46,189 nt of DNA from Acanthaster planci (taxonomy: Eukaryota > Echinodermata > Asteroidea > Valvatida > Acanthasteridae). Shown one piece after another: positions 36,201 through 46,189 of this stretch. Under the pieces are notes generated by a model. It saw nothing but the letters and a program-made list of their open reading frames with translations. It was not told the origin of the DNA and searched no databases. A program made the position numbers and the translations under genes. The stretch spans positions 77,407-123,595 of the forward strand of contig NW_019091581.1 in the NCBI RefSeq assembly GCF_001949145.1, read 5' to 3'. Each line of letters begins with the position of its first letter. Position 1 is the first letter of the stretch.

Positions 36201-36327
36201 CATGCACGGCCTCATCTGGGCGCTGTATAAGCTCAGGGTGTGGATCTGGTTAAGATGTGGGAATGAAATCGAGGCTGTACCAACGGAGGCTGATCAAGAT
36301 CTTGGCAAAATGGAAGAGGGCTTGTAA
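33264..36327 (+). CDS. Rolling stone-like multipass membrane protein, copy C, 277 aa
   Basis: Exons 33264-33347 (donor GTGAGC), 34909-35143 (donor GTCAGT) and 35813-36327, phases 0 and 1. The start codon is chosen because it gives the same 28-residue first exon as copy B, ending in Thr-Gln. Key residues are Tyr40-Arg41, Thr72 in FVYLTNL, His156 in DFHVH, HFIYP, FWAAGG and FIDYSN-PG. About six membrane segments are visible, followed by the WALYKLRVWIWLRCG stretch, nearly the same as in copy B, and a short acidic tail. Exon 2 is nine bases longer than in copy B. ATTAAA at 36972-36977 is a possible polyadenylation signal. Copies B and C form a closer pair than either does with copy A. Confidence 0.92.
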
Positions 36328-37977
36328 TTTCAGGACTGTTACTTTAATGTAGGTAATCAACGTCAATTCACTTACTCGGTTTGTAGTAGTCCATTTTTCT
36401 CCTTTTCTCTAGACGATAATTCTCCATGGCTTGCCTACGAGACAGTATATATACTGTGTAAGCTTCCAACAAACTTCAACTTTAACTTCAACTTTAGACA
36501 GCTAGCTCACTACTCTGAAATTGCAACAGTAGAATTTAACATTCTCGTCCGACATTGGGAAGTTGCCGGGACAATTATTTGCCAAGGGTCAAGTTGGGCT
36601 TGCCAGCGCTCCAATTTACTCTGGATTTATGTGAAGAAGCAATATCAGCTGACTATCAGTATGTACATTGGTGGTTGTCATCATTACCGAACGCCCAATC
36701 GAGCCATTTATTTCCGGTTCTTGAACTGGAATCAGGCGCCGAGTAGATCCAAGCTGCTCTCCAGGGAATTCATTTGTGAACCTCACGTAGTATTATTGGT
36801 TTTTGATTTTCTTTTTACATTTTTATTCCTAGGATTGTGAAGCGACTACATGTACATTTGATTTTTTATATATTATATGATAATACTTTTTAGAATACCT
36901 AATGTTTGTGTATGACTTTTATAGTAGTATCACCTTCCCATGATTTTTATGCTCATTTTTTGATTGATTTTATTAAAGAATAAGTGCACATTGCACACAT
37001 ATACCAGTGTTGTTTGAGCTGAAACGCTATTGCTTGGTGGTGTTTATGTGCAGGGTCAGATTGTTTCACATAATGTTTGCTTTTCTGAGGGGTGAGGCTA
37101 CATTTGGGGGCTTTTTACACGTCTTTGGGTAATGGACATTAAGGAAATTTTTTTGGGGGGGACCTCTTTTTTAGGGGGCGATCCCCAGACTTGCCCTTGT
37201 GCAACACTACCCTCCATTGCTTGGTTGTTGGATGTTCTGTATGTTTGTAAACTAACTTTAAACAGTACCTAGTTGTGGGCTCATCAGTTTTCGAACCCCT
37301 GAGCTTCAAAAATATTTTTAAGGAAAATAAAAAGATGATTTCCGTGTTGGACAATGTTGTCACCATTTTAAATATTTTTGAAAGTATACACGGTCTTAAC
37401 CTCCCCTCCTTCCACCAGTGCACAGTGTGTTCACTAATTAAAATGAGGGAAAACGTGATTACCCCCTTCGTGTGGGTGCTACATGACGCATGTATGCATC
37501 TCGTACCTTGTCTAATGTTATCTTAATAACAATTCGGATGGCAATTGTAGGACACAGTACCAAAACCAATGGTTGTTCGTTTTATATTTCGCCATAACGA
37601 ATTTGAAAAAAACGGATAAGGAAAAAATAGACCTACTTTTTTAACTTTATACTTCATGGCACAAGTACCTCCGTAGTATCAAAATGTGTTGTTTAGAGCT
37701 TGGTCGAGGTATTCTCTCTCTTGAAATCTTTGCACTGGTAATAGCCGATACTCTGGCAGCTTGTTTCGGACATGGCCCTTGTTGTGGTCGCAAGATGTCC
37801 TGAGCTGCGGTGTGATGCTCAAACGCACACGGTCATTGCACTCATAAATACATTGACCACCAGGTCGAATTCAAAACTGCATGATCTGTTTTCACTGACA
37901 GTAAGGTTATCAACATAATCCACACCAATGGTCTGTTATTATCCTTCAAATACGGAATTAATGCGTCAATACAGGCA
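36328..37977. other. 3' flank of copy C and spacer
   Basis: The likely 3' UTR runs to about 37000. A repeated AACTTCAACTTTAACTTCAA stretch sits at 36473-36495. From 37000 to 37977 no gene is seen on either strand. Confidence 0.4.
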
Positions 37978-38133
37978 ATTCACAATAGAGCGCCTCCAAG
38001 AGTTTGAAACGCGTTGACCAATCACAGTATGAAAAATCTGTCGACCCAGTGCGCGTTCGGGAAGGGTCGACAGACTTCGCGCATTGTGATTGGTCAACGC
38101 GTTGCAAACTCTTGGAGGCGCACTATTGTGAAT
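37978..38133. mobile_element. 156-bp foldback (near-perfect hairpin)
   Basis: Arms 37978-38047 and 38064-38133 (70 nt each) flank a 16-nt loop. The outer 49 nt pair with only two mismatches, an inner block of about 10 nt is diverged, and the last 11 nt pair perfectly (TCTGTCGACCC with GGGTCGACAGA). The arms carry the CCAAT-containing word TGACCAATCACA. A clear target-site duplication was not found. Foldback MITE is the likeliest reading; a structured RNA gene cannot be excluded. Confidence 0.85.
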
Positions 38134-38279
38134 CGTCCGTATTATTATTCCTGGGAATGGCACAGGCCCGGCCAGTGGATGTCCCGGGCGGTACCCGGTC
38201 GCCAACGGTTCTCCATGAGTGCCATCCACCTGTTTATATACTGCGACAATTGATCATGTTACATCAACATGTAGCGGAC

Positions 38280-38612
38280 AGCATAAGGCTATAAGCCGAC
38301 TTACCGCTAAAATAAGCTCTCCAAACCGACTTCTCAAAGTCGATATGACGATTTATCTAGATGTGATATCTGGAAAGTTCAACTTAATGAAGTCGGCATG
38401 ACAACTACTTGAGATATACTATCTCGCCAAAATGACTTGTTAAAGTGATAAAGATGACTTGTGTACGTCTGTTAGCTTGCCAAGTCGACTTACCGAAGTC
38501 GACAGACAAGACTACCTATCATGATATAACAATACCACTTCAGGAAATCGACATTGTAAGATAGTACAGTTATAAACAAGTCGTCATTTAGACTTCACTT
38601 GGTAGACTTGGT
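38280..38612. repeat. Array of degenerate AAGTCGAC-type words
   Basis: Words such as CCGACTTACCG (38297), CGACTTCTCAAAGTCGATATG (38329-38349), GAAGTCGGCATGAC (38389), AAGTCGACTTACCGAAGTCGACAGAC (38480-38506) and AAATCGAC recur in both orientations, making many short stem-loops. The repeat family is unknown. Confidence 0.5.
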
Positions 38613-39780
38613 GAGGTAAAGGCGATGGAGCATGAAAAGGATCCCCGGATTGCTAATGGATTGCTGGCTATGCGTGCACTGCATCATGAAAGTGTTGGGT
38701 CCTGTGGTGTTGTGGGGATGCAGAATAGGTTGGAAACCAGGTTTCGGTAGGGGACTATTATGCCACGCAAGGGGGGGGGTGTTAGCTTCGGGTAGAGAAG
38801 ACCCTAACGCCTCTGGGGAGTTGGTTTGGGTGTTGGGTATAGGGACCCTACTGCCCGGGGGTGGGAGTTGTCTTGGGTGTTCGTAGTGGGCGCCAGATCT
38901 CGCTGAGCTTGAAACCGATGTCTTTGGGAACGGAGTTGTGCCGGAAAATCTCGATGGCTTCCGTAATTCTTCTTGGAAGCCAGTTCCCGATGAGGGCGAT
39001 GAGTTATGCGTTGTCCCATTTGATATGGTGTTCTGAAGAGTGTGCGTGCATGTTACTTTGATGATGGCCAATTTGTCTTCTCCTCGTCGGCCGTGTGCAC
39101 GGTGTTCTTAGATCTTCAACTGGCAGGGTGGGGAGGCTCCTGCCGGTTTCTCCCATGTAGGCCTACATGTACACTTGGTCGCATTCACATGGAATGCAGT
39201 ATACACTGGGGCGACTGCCGGGTGGTGCGTGAGTGTGGAGTACGTAGCCTCTTCGACTTGTTGGGTGTGGAGTGAAAGACTCGGATGTTGGCTGACTGCA
39301 GGATGCTGCGGAGTTGGTAGGAAGTGGGACCCTGGAAGGGTAGACATACTGTGGCGATGGGGCTGGTGGCTTCGGGTATTTAGGAGACTCTAACGCCGTG
39401 AGGGAATGAAGGGACTTCGGGTATAGGAAACCCTATAGCGTCCTGAGGGGGTTGCAAAGGCTGATGTTCTTGCGGTGGTATACATTAAGTTGGAAGGCAG
39501 TCTTGATAATGCTGGAGCTCTTGGCGCAGGTTGTTCTGGTCACAGATTTCGAGGTCTCTGCAGACGAGGGTACGGTTGACTGAGGGCTTCATAGCTTGGT
39601 GGTGGAAGGATCCCTGGTGCAGGTATCGAATAATGTGGAAGGGCTTGCAGTGGACACGGTGGTTAAGGGTGCCGTCAGGATTCCTGGACAGGCGGACATC
39701 CAGGAAGGACAGCTCCAGTCTTGGTGAACTCGATGGTGGGGTGTCGTGCAGATGTCGAGATGGTTAAACATCACACTGCT
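38600..39780 (-). mobile_element. Penelope-like retroelement remnant (RT tail plus GIY-YIG part)
   Basis: On the minus strand 39722-39540 reads through an RT C-terminal segment with SFLDVRLSRNPDGTLNHRV, then RYLHQGSFHH and KPSVNRTLVCRDLEICDQNN, typical of Penelope-like elements. Farther along, 39190-39115 gives CIPCECDQVYM then MGETGRSLPT, a GIY-YIG endonuclease core disrupted by a short insertion with a stop, and 39030-38920 gives HHIKWDNA, NWLPRRITEAIEIFRHNS, its downstream part. A linker of about 350 bp with degenerate CCCTAACGCC/CCCTATAGCG repeats separates the two. The reading frame is broken many times. Outer limits are approximate. Confidence 0.82.
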
Positions 39781-41012
39781 GTTTATTTACAAATCCCTTT
39801 TATGGGGTTTGTGTTGTATCACAGAAAGATGAAAAATTAAATCTTCAATATAAAATGTATTTGATTGTTCTGTTTTGTCTGTCATAATCAGTCAAGAAAA
39901 CAAAATCGTCGAAATTGGACCCGAGGGATGTCAACTGCTAATCAACAATGGCGTAGCCAAAAGCTTAAAACAATAGCCAAAACAGAGTACGTTGTACACG
40001 GGAGTGCTAACACACTTTCCACACATCTCATTACCTGATGCAAAGGTGAGGGGTGTGAAATCCATGCCTCTTTACCTCTCCCAATTACGTCAGTATTCAT
40101 AAATGTATAAACCAGGAGAGGGAATGGTGTCAGCCTGAAATTTATCGGTTATTTGCTTTTAAAAGCGGAGCATGTTTTTTTTTTGGAAACGAGATTTTAC
40201 TCATTCGTGTCAGAAATGAATATTCCCATTGCCCAGGTTAATTTTGTAGTCCAATGACGTCAGTTAAAATTTAAAAAGAAATCAGAAGACTGCGGACCGC
40301 ACTGCGTGATCTGTGTGTGTATACTCGGCAGCGTAACCGAACATATTTCGCCCTGTGAATCTTGGGCAAACTTGGCGTAACGTGACAGAACAGGCCTAAC
40401 GCCTCTAGCTTATGATCTCTATGGTGCTATTTTGGTATGAACATTCCGCATGGGTGCGCTTGTTAATGAGCGTTTGACGCTTGGCACGCTGAGTACGCAC
40501 AGCGCTGGAATGGAGCGCGTGCAGAACCCGGTTAAAAAACTTCGTACCAGCCCCTTTTTCTTTTGCCGGTGAGGGTGCACTTCAACTCAGGATGGATTAG
40601 CACACACTATGAAGTAGGGAGGGGAAAGTCCCACGAGAGCGCGGGATGTGCTAGCTGTAGCAAGGTCATTTCAAGTTCGGGGGGGTATCCACCTCGTCAT
40701 TATCTCCTCAGCTTTGGTAAAGTCACGCATGTCACCACCACGTCTGTTTTCTCGTCAGTCACCAGAAGTGTTAAGTCTCAATTCTGAGTATGTAATAAAC
40801 AGATAACGTTTGCAGGTACACTTCTCCCATATTGGGTTATGCGTGTTTGTCATCCAAACCCATAATGCATTTCGAACGTTGAAAAGTTTGAAACACGTCA
40901 TGAGCGGCGCGGACATCCGGGAACTTCTGTACATTATTGAATAGAACGAAGGGTAAATTTGCCCTTTTGTCGTGTGTTAGAAGCCCTAGTGACGTCACGC
41001 CAACCGCGCAAA
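39781..41012. other. Spacer, nothing recognised except a dispersed repeat
   Basis: No supported gene. The 40908-40990 part matches 27315-27392. GACGTCA/GTGACGTCAC words occur at 40256 and 40989. Confidence 0.4.
40908..40990. repeat. Dispersed repeat, also at 27315-27392
   Basis: Same order of blocks as the copy at 27315-27392, in the same orientation. It abuts the MITE that starts at 41013, so it may be part of a composite. Confidence 0.65.
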
Positions 41013-41178
41013 TTGCTGCCAACACACAAAAAAAGTTTTCTCGTTTAAATGACATAGTTATCTCGTTTAAACGACTTAGTTATCTCGACTAAAAGAAATA
41101 TCTCCATGTATTATGCTGTTTAAACGAGATACTAGGTCGTTTAAAAGAGACAAGATAAATTTTTCGTGTTGGCAACAA
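41013..41178. mobile_element. MITE-like inverted repeat, 166 bp
   Basis: The left end TTGCTGCCAACACACAAAAA and right end TTTTTCGTGTTGGCAACAA are inverted copies. The interior repeats TCTCGTTTAAACGAC-like words in both orientations (41046, 41064 and 41130-41152). No coding capacity. Confidence 0.8.
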
Positions 41179-41280
41179 TACGCTTCCGTAAATAATAAAC
41201 AAGGAAGGCAGCACACTGTATGTACAGGACGTCTTTAGCCCAGACTAAAACGACCCAAGCGCGTAGCTGTACGAATACTA

Positions 41281-41744
41281 GACTTGCATCAAGTCGGACT
41301 TACGTTGCTCTTCCTCAGCCATCCCCATCATTTCAGCAGGTACGCACTACGCGGTCGTCGCGCTCAGCCCGGCAGCTCGCATAACTCTTGTACAACGTGT
41401 TTCATACGTCACCAGTCAGTAAGTCCGACTTGACGGATAAGACCCCCGTCGGTGATATGTAGTTATTCATATGAACGACATGATCTTGCATGATGCATAC
41501 GAAATTTCCACCGATCAAAGTAGTCAGACTTTCAGACTCATTCATTATAATGCAGGTATGAACGACGTAAAAACAAAGCCGGTAATGTAATTGGCTGCTA
41601 CCACTTTTGGTACATTCGCTGGGTACAACCGAGATTTCTAAACTGAACACAAAGTAATAAGTGGACACAAGAGGGCGCGAAGTATCCAAAGTGTATCCAA
41701 AGCAGAAACGAAGACATCACAGAGATCCCGACTTGAGTCAAGTC
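41281..41744. mobile_element. Non-autonomous DNA element with terminal inverted repeats, copy 2
   Basis: The ends GACTTGCATCAAGTCGGAC (from 41281) and TCCCGACTTGAGTCAAGTC (to 41744) are inverted copies, with TA on both outer sides, which could be a TA target duplication. The interior is the reverse complement of 1533-2140. It has no transposase. It ends 157 bp before the start codon at 41902. Confidence 0.78.
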
Positions 41745-41901
41745 TATACGATATCTTTGGCCTTGACCACTGTTTGGAGACGAGTGTCATGTGACTCGCT
41801 TGTGATTGTGTGTATGTTGTTCTTCAGTACTGCGTCATTCCCGTACAGGCCAGGCGCGGCGGACATGTACTTGCAGTAGAAACTCCACATTCACAATCAC
41901 A

Positions 41902-44900
41902 ATGGACCAGGTAACTGGAGTCTTTTCCTTCAAGGGAAAGAGGTTCACATACGGACAACACTTGATGCCACCTGGCACAAACCTTAAGTAAAAGACTTGT
42001 CTCTAAAAACCTAAGTAGTGTTTTCTAACTTTCTTAATAGACTTAAATGTTTGGGAATTTTCCTAGCTAAATTTCACATTATCATGACTGTAGGACATTG
42101 TTAAGGCCTAACGTTAGCTAGGCCTATGTAGGCCCTTAACATTTTAAGGGAAAATAAGTGTTGTCCACCCATGGAACTCTTTCCCCTTGGCATGCTTGGA
42201 GTAGAAGTTGTTTAGGTTTCATTGTACATGTAGGCCTCGTAACTTTTGCTCGTTTTTACAATGTTCACTGAGAATGAGGCGAGTAAAACATTCCCACTTT
42301 CATGATGTGTCATCTTATCAGCCATTCAAGCATGATGGACACAGCAGGGGGTTGCTATTTGAAGTAGGTAAATTTGGAGCAAACATAAAAGATTTTACCC
42401 AAACCAAATAGCGCCCTCCTATTGTGTCCGCCATGCTTCTAAAAGGCTAATGATGACCACTGAGATGTGTTGTAGCCAGTGAAGTCATTGACAGTGACAT
42501 TGCTCTTGAATGTTGACTCTTGCCCAAATTTATTGTGGGCTACTTCTTCCAGAATTGATTTGCATTTTAATGAAATCCATTCGTAGGATAATCAACTCAG
42601 AGGGGGGTAGGCTACTGTAAATTTGCGCACAAGTCAAGATTAGGCCTACTCTTTAATAACTGTCTGTGCTGTCATGTCAGTCTCACTGTTTTACATGGTA
42701 AATGCAAAATGTCCCTTTTTTGTTTCTGCAATTAAGTCACCCGCAGCCCTTGTTGCTAATGCCGCCTGGCTGATTTTGCACAGTGGTAGAAGGCATCGTG
42801 GGAAAAAAGGGGGGGCAAACATAGACCCTTCCGCTAATACATTCTAATGTATGTGCGCATGCGCATAAATGGCATGTGAAGGCAAAAACTGGAGTGGTCC
42901 ATTGAAAATATACTGGGGCACAAATTTCAATATCATTTTCTCTAGAAGGATGTGGAAGGGTCTATTGCCCTATAAAAAAACAAATTGCCCCTTTTTTCTT
43001 CCCACAATGCCTCTCTAGTCTCTACCATCGTGCAAAATCACTCATGAAGTATTAGCAATAAGGCTTATTATTTAAACATTAAGTGGGCTAACATAACATT
43101 AAATTTCCATCTGAAGTAGTCCAACTTAGCATTGAATTCCCATATGGCATTGAATGATGGCATGGATGTCTTGTGTTTTCAAGCATGCAGTAATGATAAT
43201 CTTCATCATGTTCACGAACATGCCATGCTGCCGAGCAACTACCAGGGCCTATTTATTTCATACAAAGCTGGATCTCCAAGTGATCCGCCTTTGGGTCACT
43301 GACAACAGAACCCGCCAAATGGATGGAGTTAACCAGCATTGGGGGTCACTGATCGACAACCAGATCCATGTGAAACAAACAGACCCTAGGTACATTAACC
43401 TTTTCATCATTATCACCGGACCATGTTCAAATGTTCAAAATGGCAATGTGAAGTCCTCATTACTTGCACATAGACCAGTGCCATTATTTCAAACTGAATC
43501 GACATTGAATTGCAGGATGTTTAATTTCCTTTTCTTGTGGCTGATTTGCAGCTCCAGAGGATATTTTCCAGGGAACTAATGTCTGAAATTTCCATAGGCC
43601 TGAATCACATTTTGTAAATACAACGTTACTCTGTCAATTTAAGTATGGAACCAGGGAAAGATTTGTTAAGGTTCTACAGTTTCTACAAACAGGGTGGTAT
43701 AAAGTGGGTACTTTAGTGTGGGTGTGAGTACCATACTTGGACATCACTTGACACTCTGTGCACAACCATTTGATTTGGTCTGAGAAATTCTAAGTAATTT
43801 GGAAATTAACATAAAATTTGACATTTTAGGACATTTTCTGATTGCTGATATGCCACTTCAGGGAAAAATTAGTGATGTTCATACATGTATATGAAACTCT
43901 TACCGTCTCTTGCCCCTGGTCTTTTAATGTGGCCATTACTGGTTTTTCTTAAACACTGCTTAATACCTAAAATTGCTGAAGGGGCAAACTGCTAAACTCT
44001 GATGACGGGTACATTATTTCTTGAAATGCACGTAGGTCTTTCCTGAGGGTTGGACAATTTATACATATATGTGCATAGGAAAGCTTACTACAATGCTTAA
44101 TTCATCCAAGTACGGAACAGTAACTTACATGTATACATTGAAAAAATGAATTATGTTCAAACCTGGAGTGACTACCATCCAGCCATTTTTGTTTCATTAT
44201 ACCATGCACTGATCATGAGAAGTCAGGGTACCCTCAATTCTTTGCCCCCTCCTGCAGTAAATTTGGCCTGCTCCTTCTTCCTCCCCCCTCCCCCCAGAAA
44301 TTTGGTTCTGGGTCCACACCTTGTATCAGTCAACATTTGTGAGGATCGGACAGGGATGGACCCAGACTGTCATTTGATGGGAGCTAAATGACAACTGGTT
44401 GTCATTCCTTTGCCAAAGAGTTAGTATACATGTGTGTCTGCAGAGGAGAGGGGGGAGGGGAGAGAAGGGGAGTGAGGCAGTTGTGCCTTTGTTCACCTTG
44501 TCAGGTTTGGGGGGGGGCAGGTCTAACCTGTATTGTTATACAATAGATGTAGAGGTTTGTCCTTGGCTATCGGCTTTGTTACCTAACAACACACCCTCTA
44601 ACTGGCATTGGCTTAGATAATACAGCCCCACATAGAACTGTGCAGTGTGCAAACAGAGAAACATTAAGCAAACAGAGATATAGACCAGTATCAGTGGTGT
44701 GAGATGGTTCAGAGCTGCAGTAGGTAAACAGTGGGTGGGTGTGCCCTGGTCAGGTCACCTCACAGGGGAACAGGTCTCACAAGTACATGTACTGTTACTA
44801 TAGAGGTTGGTGATTGACTTTAGTGGCTAAAATTAAGGCACACCCTCTAAATGGTCTTTGCTTAGAGCTATAGCACACACCCCCAAACAGAAATATTACC

Positions 44901-46189
44901 CAGTTAACAGTATGTTCCTAAAGCACACACATTTTTGTGCTGTATTGTAGGATGCTACTCTACATAAATGTGTATATTAGTCGACAGATGTGGGAATATG
45001 ACAGCTGGCTGAGCTTGGCTTACACATACAGTTATTGCACTGAGACAGTTTAGGTCTTGATGCTTAAAAGCATGAATTAGACAGAATTGAGATGACAAAT
45101 ACGTCGGTTTTCAAAGTAATGTTCATACATGTAGAAAGTCAAGAGATCAGTAACTTTGCAGAGAACTGTTTTAATTGTGGGAGAAAACAATGCATGCAAT
45201 TACACATTGTATAGAGTAACAACCTTGTAGAAACCCCCCCCCCTTTTTTCCTGTGAAGGACTTCTTCCTATCTTTTGAAGGGCTTTTGGAGGGCCTACAT
45301 GTTAAATATTTCCTCTAATCACAGGTCAGTATCGTGGGAGTCAACCAGTGAGCACCAGCAAACTGTGTTTGTACAATGACATTTGCATCGGCAATCAGCC
45401 CAAGGCAAATTTAAAGTTGGTCGCAATCTCAAAGCCCGCCCAAACAAGTGTGCATGTAACTTCAAACCTGAAAACCCTTTTCATAATCCAATTTCTCGTT
45501 CCACCCGCAGGAAACTGTTACTATTTTGGATCCGTCTCAGATCTACAGGCCAGATGTCAGCGAGAAGCAGTTTGAAGGGACTGAGTTCAAACCATCAGCC
45601 AAGGAAGTCCAAACCTTCCGACAATTTGCTGAGGTATGTGTGGATAAAAAACTTAGCAGTGCTTGCCTGTAAGACTTAAAGCGTTTCATACTACAGGCAA
45701 ATGGGAAAGTGGAGAGACTTTGACAACACAATAAACACTGTATGTAAATTTGTGCTTCCCACGAAACTACATGATGGTTTGTTATCAAAGTGGTTAGGTT
45801 ATGGCAAATTCTTAGTCCGTTACTGATTATTTTCTGATAACCTTTGTGAGACGAGGCTACCCATTGGATGTATTACGACTACAGACTCAATGGCCATTGG
45901 TTGAAGTTTTGATAAGAACATGGACTCATGCCAGTTCAGCTAACAAACAGGGGAAAAACAAATAGAACAAGAGGTTTGGCGGCTGGTGAAAAGTTTATTT
46001 GATAAGGCGGCGCGCTGATGTTTGCGGGAAGTGTTGCGCAATTTGCTGTTGGTCTCTTAACCCTCCTATGCTGAAGTCACTCTTTGGGTCATTTGGTAAA
46101 CACCTCAAAGGAGCACAGCTGTGTCGCGTTGTGCACTGCATCAACAGTCCCTCACAGGAATATCAGATTGCACTTTTGTGCTGCACAAC
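41902..46189 (+). CDS. 5' part of an unrecognised gene, continues past the right edge
   Basis: Two exon candidates. The first, 41902-41987, starts at ATG and reads MDQVTGVFSFKGKRFTYGQH and LMPPGTNL, ending at a weak donor AA/GTAAAA (phase 2). The second ends at GAG/GTATGT (45633) and reads DVSEKQFEGTEF, then KPSAKEVQTFRQFAE. Its acceptor could be at 45510 (phase 0, adding ETVTILDPSQIYRP) or at 45548 (phase 2, which fits the first exon directly). With the 45510 acceptor, either an intermediate exon is missing or the first exon ends after MDQ at GTAACT. I do not recognise the family. The compositions look like real protein, without signal peptide or membrane segments in the visible part. Confidence 0.5.
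41988..45510. other. Putative first intron of the right-edge gene
   Basis: 3.5 kb, AT-rich. A 141-codon frame at 43154-43579 has no recognisable domain. A diverged tandem duplication lies at 44440-44895. A C-run is at 45235-45243. Confidence 0.4.
44440..44895. repeat. Diverged tandem duplication, unit about 240 bp
   Basis: Blocks in 44440-44640 (CTGCAG, CACCTTGTCAGG, CAGGTCTAACCTGTATTGTTA, ATAGATGTAGAGGTTTGTC, CACACCCTCTAACTGGCATTG, GCTTAGATAATA) recur in order in 44715-44895 (CTGCAG, CAGGTCACCTCACAGG, ACAGGTCTCACAAG, ACTATAGAGGTTGGTG, CACACCCTCTAAATGGTCTTT, GCTTAGAGCTATA). Confidence 0.65.
45634..46189. other. Intronic sequence at the right edge
   Basis: Follows the donor at 45634. No further exon could be identified before the window ends. 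Confidence 0.4.

Noticed and set aside
38595-39071. 158-codon minus frame as a Pro/Ser-rich protein gene
   Set aside because: It overlaps, in another frame, the GIY-YIG part and tail of the Penelope-like remnant.
43154-43579. 141-codon + strand frame
   Set aside because: Lies in a putative intron, with low-complexity Met/Cys/Ile-rich start and no family resemblance.
1-46189. CRISPR arrays, operons, ribosome binding sites, prophage
   Set aside because: The DNA is animal nuclear sequence with spliced genes; no regularly spaced repeat array or prokaryotic gene was seen.

Overview
This window reads as nuclear DNA of an invertebrate animal, most likely a marine deuterostome (echinoderm or hemichordate, possibly amphioxus). 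The genes are split by GT-AG introns of 0.1 to 3.3 kb. The gene content is metazoan: a MYC/MAX-like bHLH-zipper factor, vitamin K epoxide reductase, and rolling stone-like membrane proteins. The spacers are AT-rich and full of palindromic ACATGTA-type words, GGCGCT words, small inverted-repeat elements, a non-LTR retrotransposon remnant and a Penelope-like remnant. The phylum is an inference; no species-diagnostic sequence was recognised. All genes I can support are on the + strand.

Layout. (1) 1-2.3 kb: no coding sequence; a terminal-inverted-repeat element lies at about 1533-2140. (2) 2.3-5.0 kb: a four-exon gene for a short (220 aa) divergent MYC/MAX-group bHLH-zipper protein. (3) 7.9-13.0 kb: a complete three-exon VKORC1-type vitamin K epoxide reductase gene (177 aa). 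(4) 16.1-36.3 kb: a tandem cluster of rolling stone-like genes, with three apparently intact copies (19754-21860, 27051-29331, 33264-36327) and two pseudogenes (exon 1 and exon 3 remnants at 16119-17486; a lone exon 2 at 18312-18525). The three intact copies share the same three-exon design with intron phases 0 and 1. The first pseudogene is interrupted by a 760-bp hAT-like non-autonomous transposon. (5) Between the cluster genes lie a broken minus-strand LINE (about 23.9-26.15 kb), a tRNA-derived SINE and several MITE-like elements. (6) 37.9-41.8 kb: a 156-bp foldback, a minus-strand Penelope-like remnant with a GIY-YIG part, a 166-bp MITE, and a second inverted copy of the element seen at 1.5-2.1 kb. 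(7) 41.9-46.2 kb: the 5' end of an unrecognised gene that runs off the right edge.

The most interesting content is the rolling stone-like cluster. The intact copies keep a Thr in a (Y/F)LT motif in exon 2 and a His just before a membrane segment in exon 3. I infer that these correspond to the Thr/His pair of the AIG1/ADTRP lipid hydrolases, which suggests that these membrane proteins could be enzymes. The duplication history can partly be read from the window: about 2 kb containing flank, exon 1 and exon 3 is repeated as 15.64-17.7 kb and 19.35-22.3 kb.
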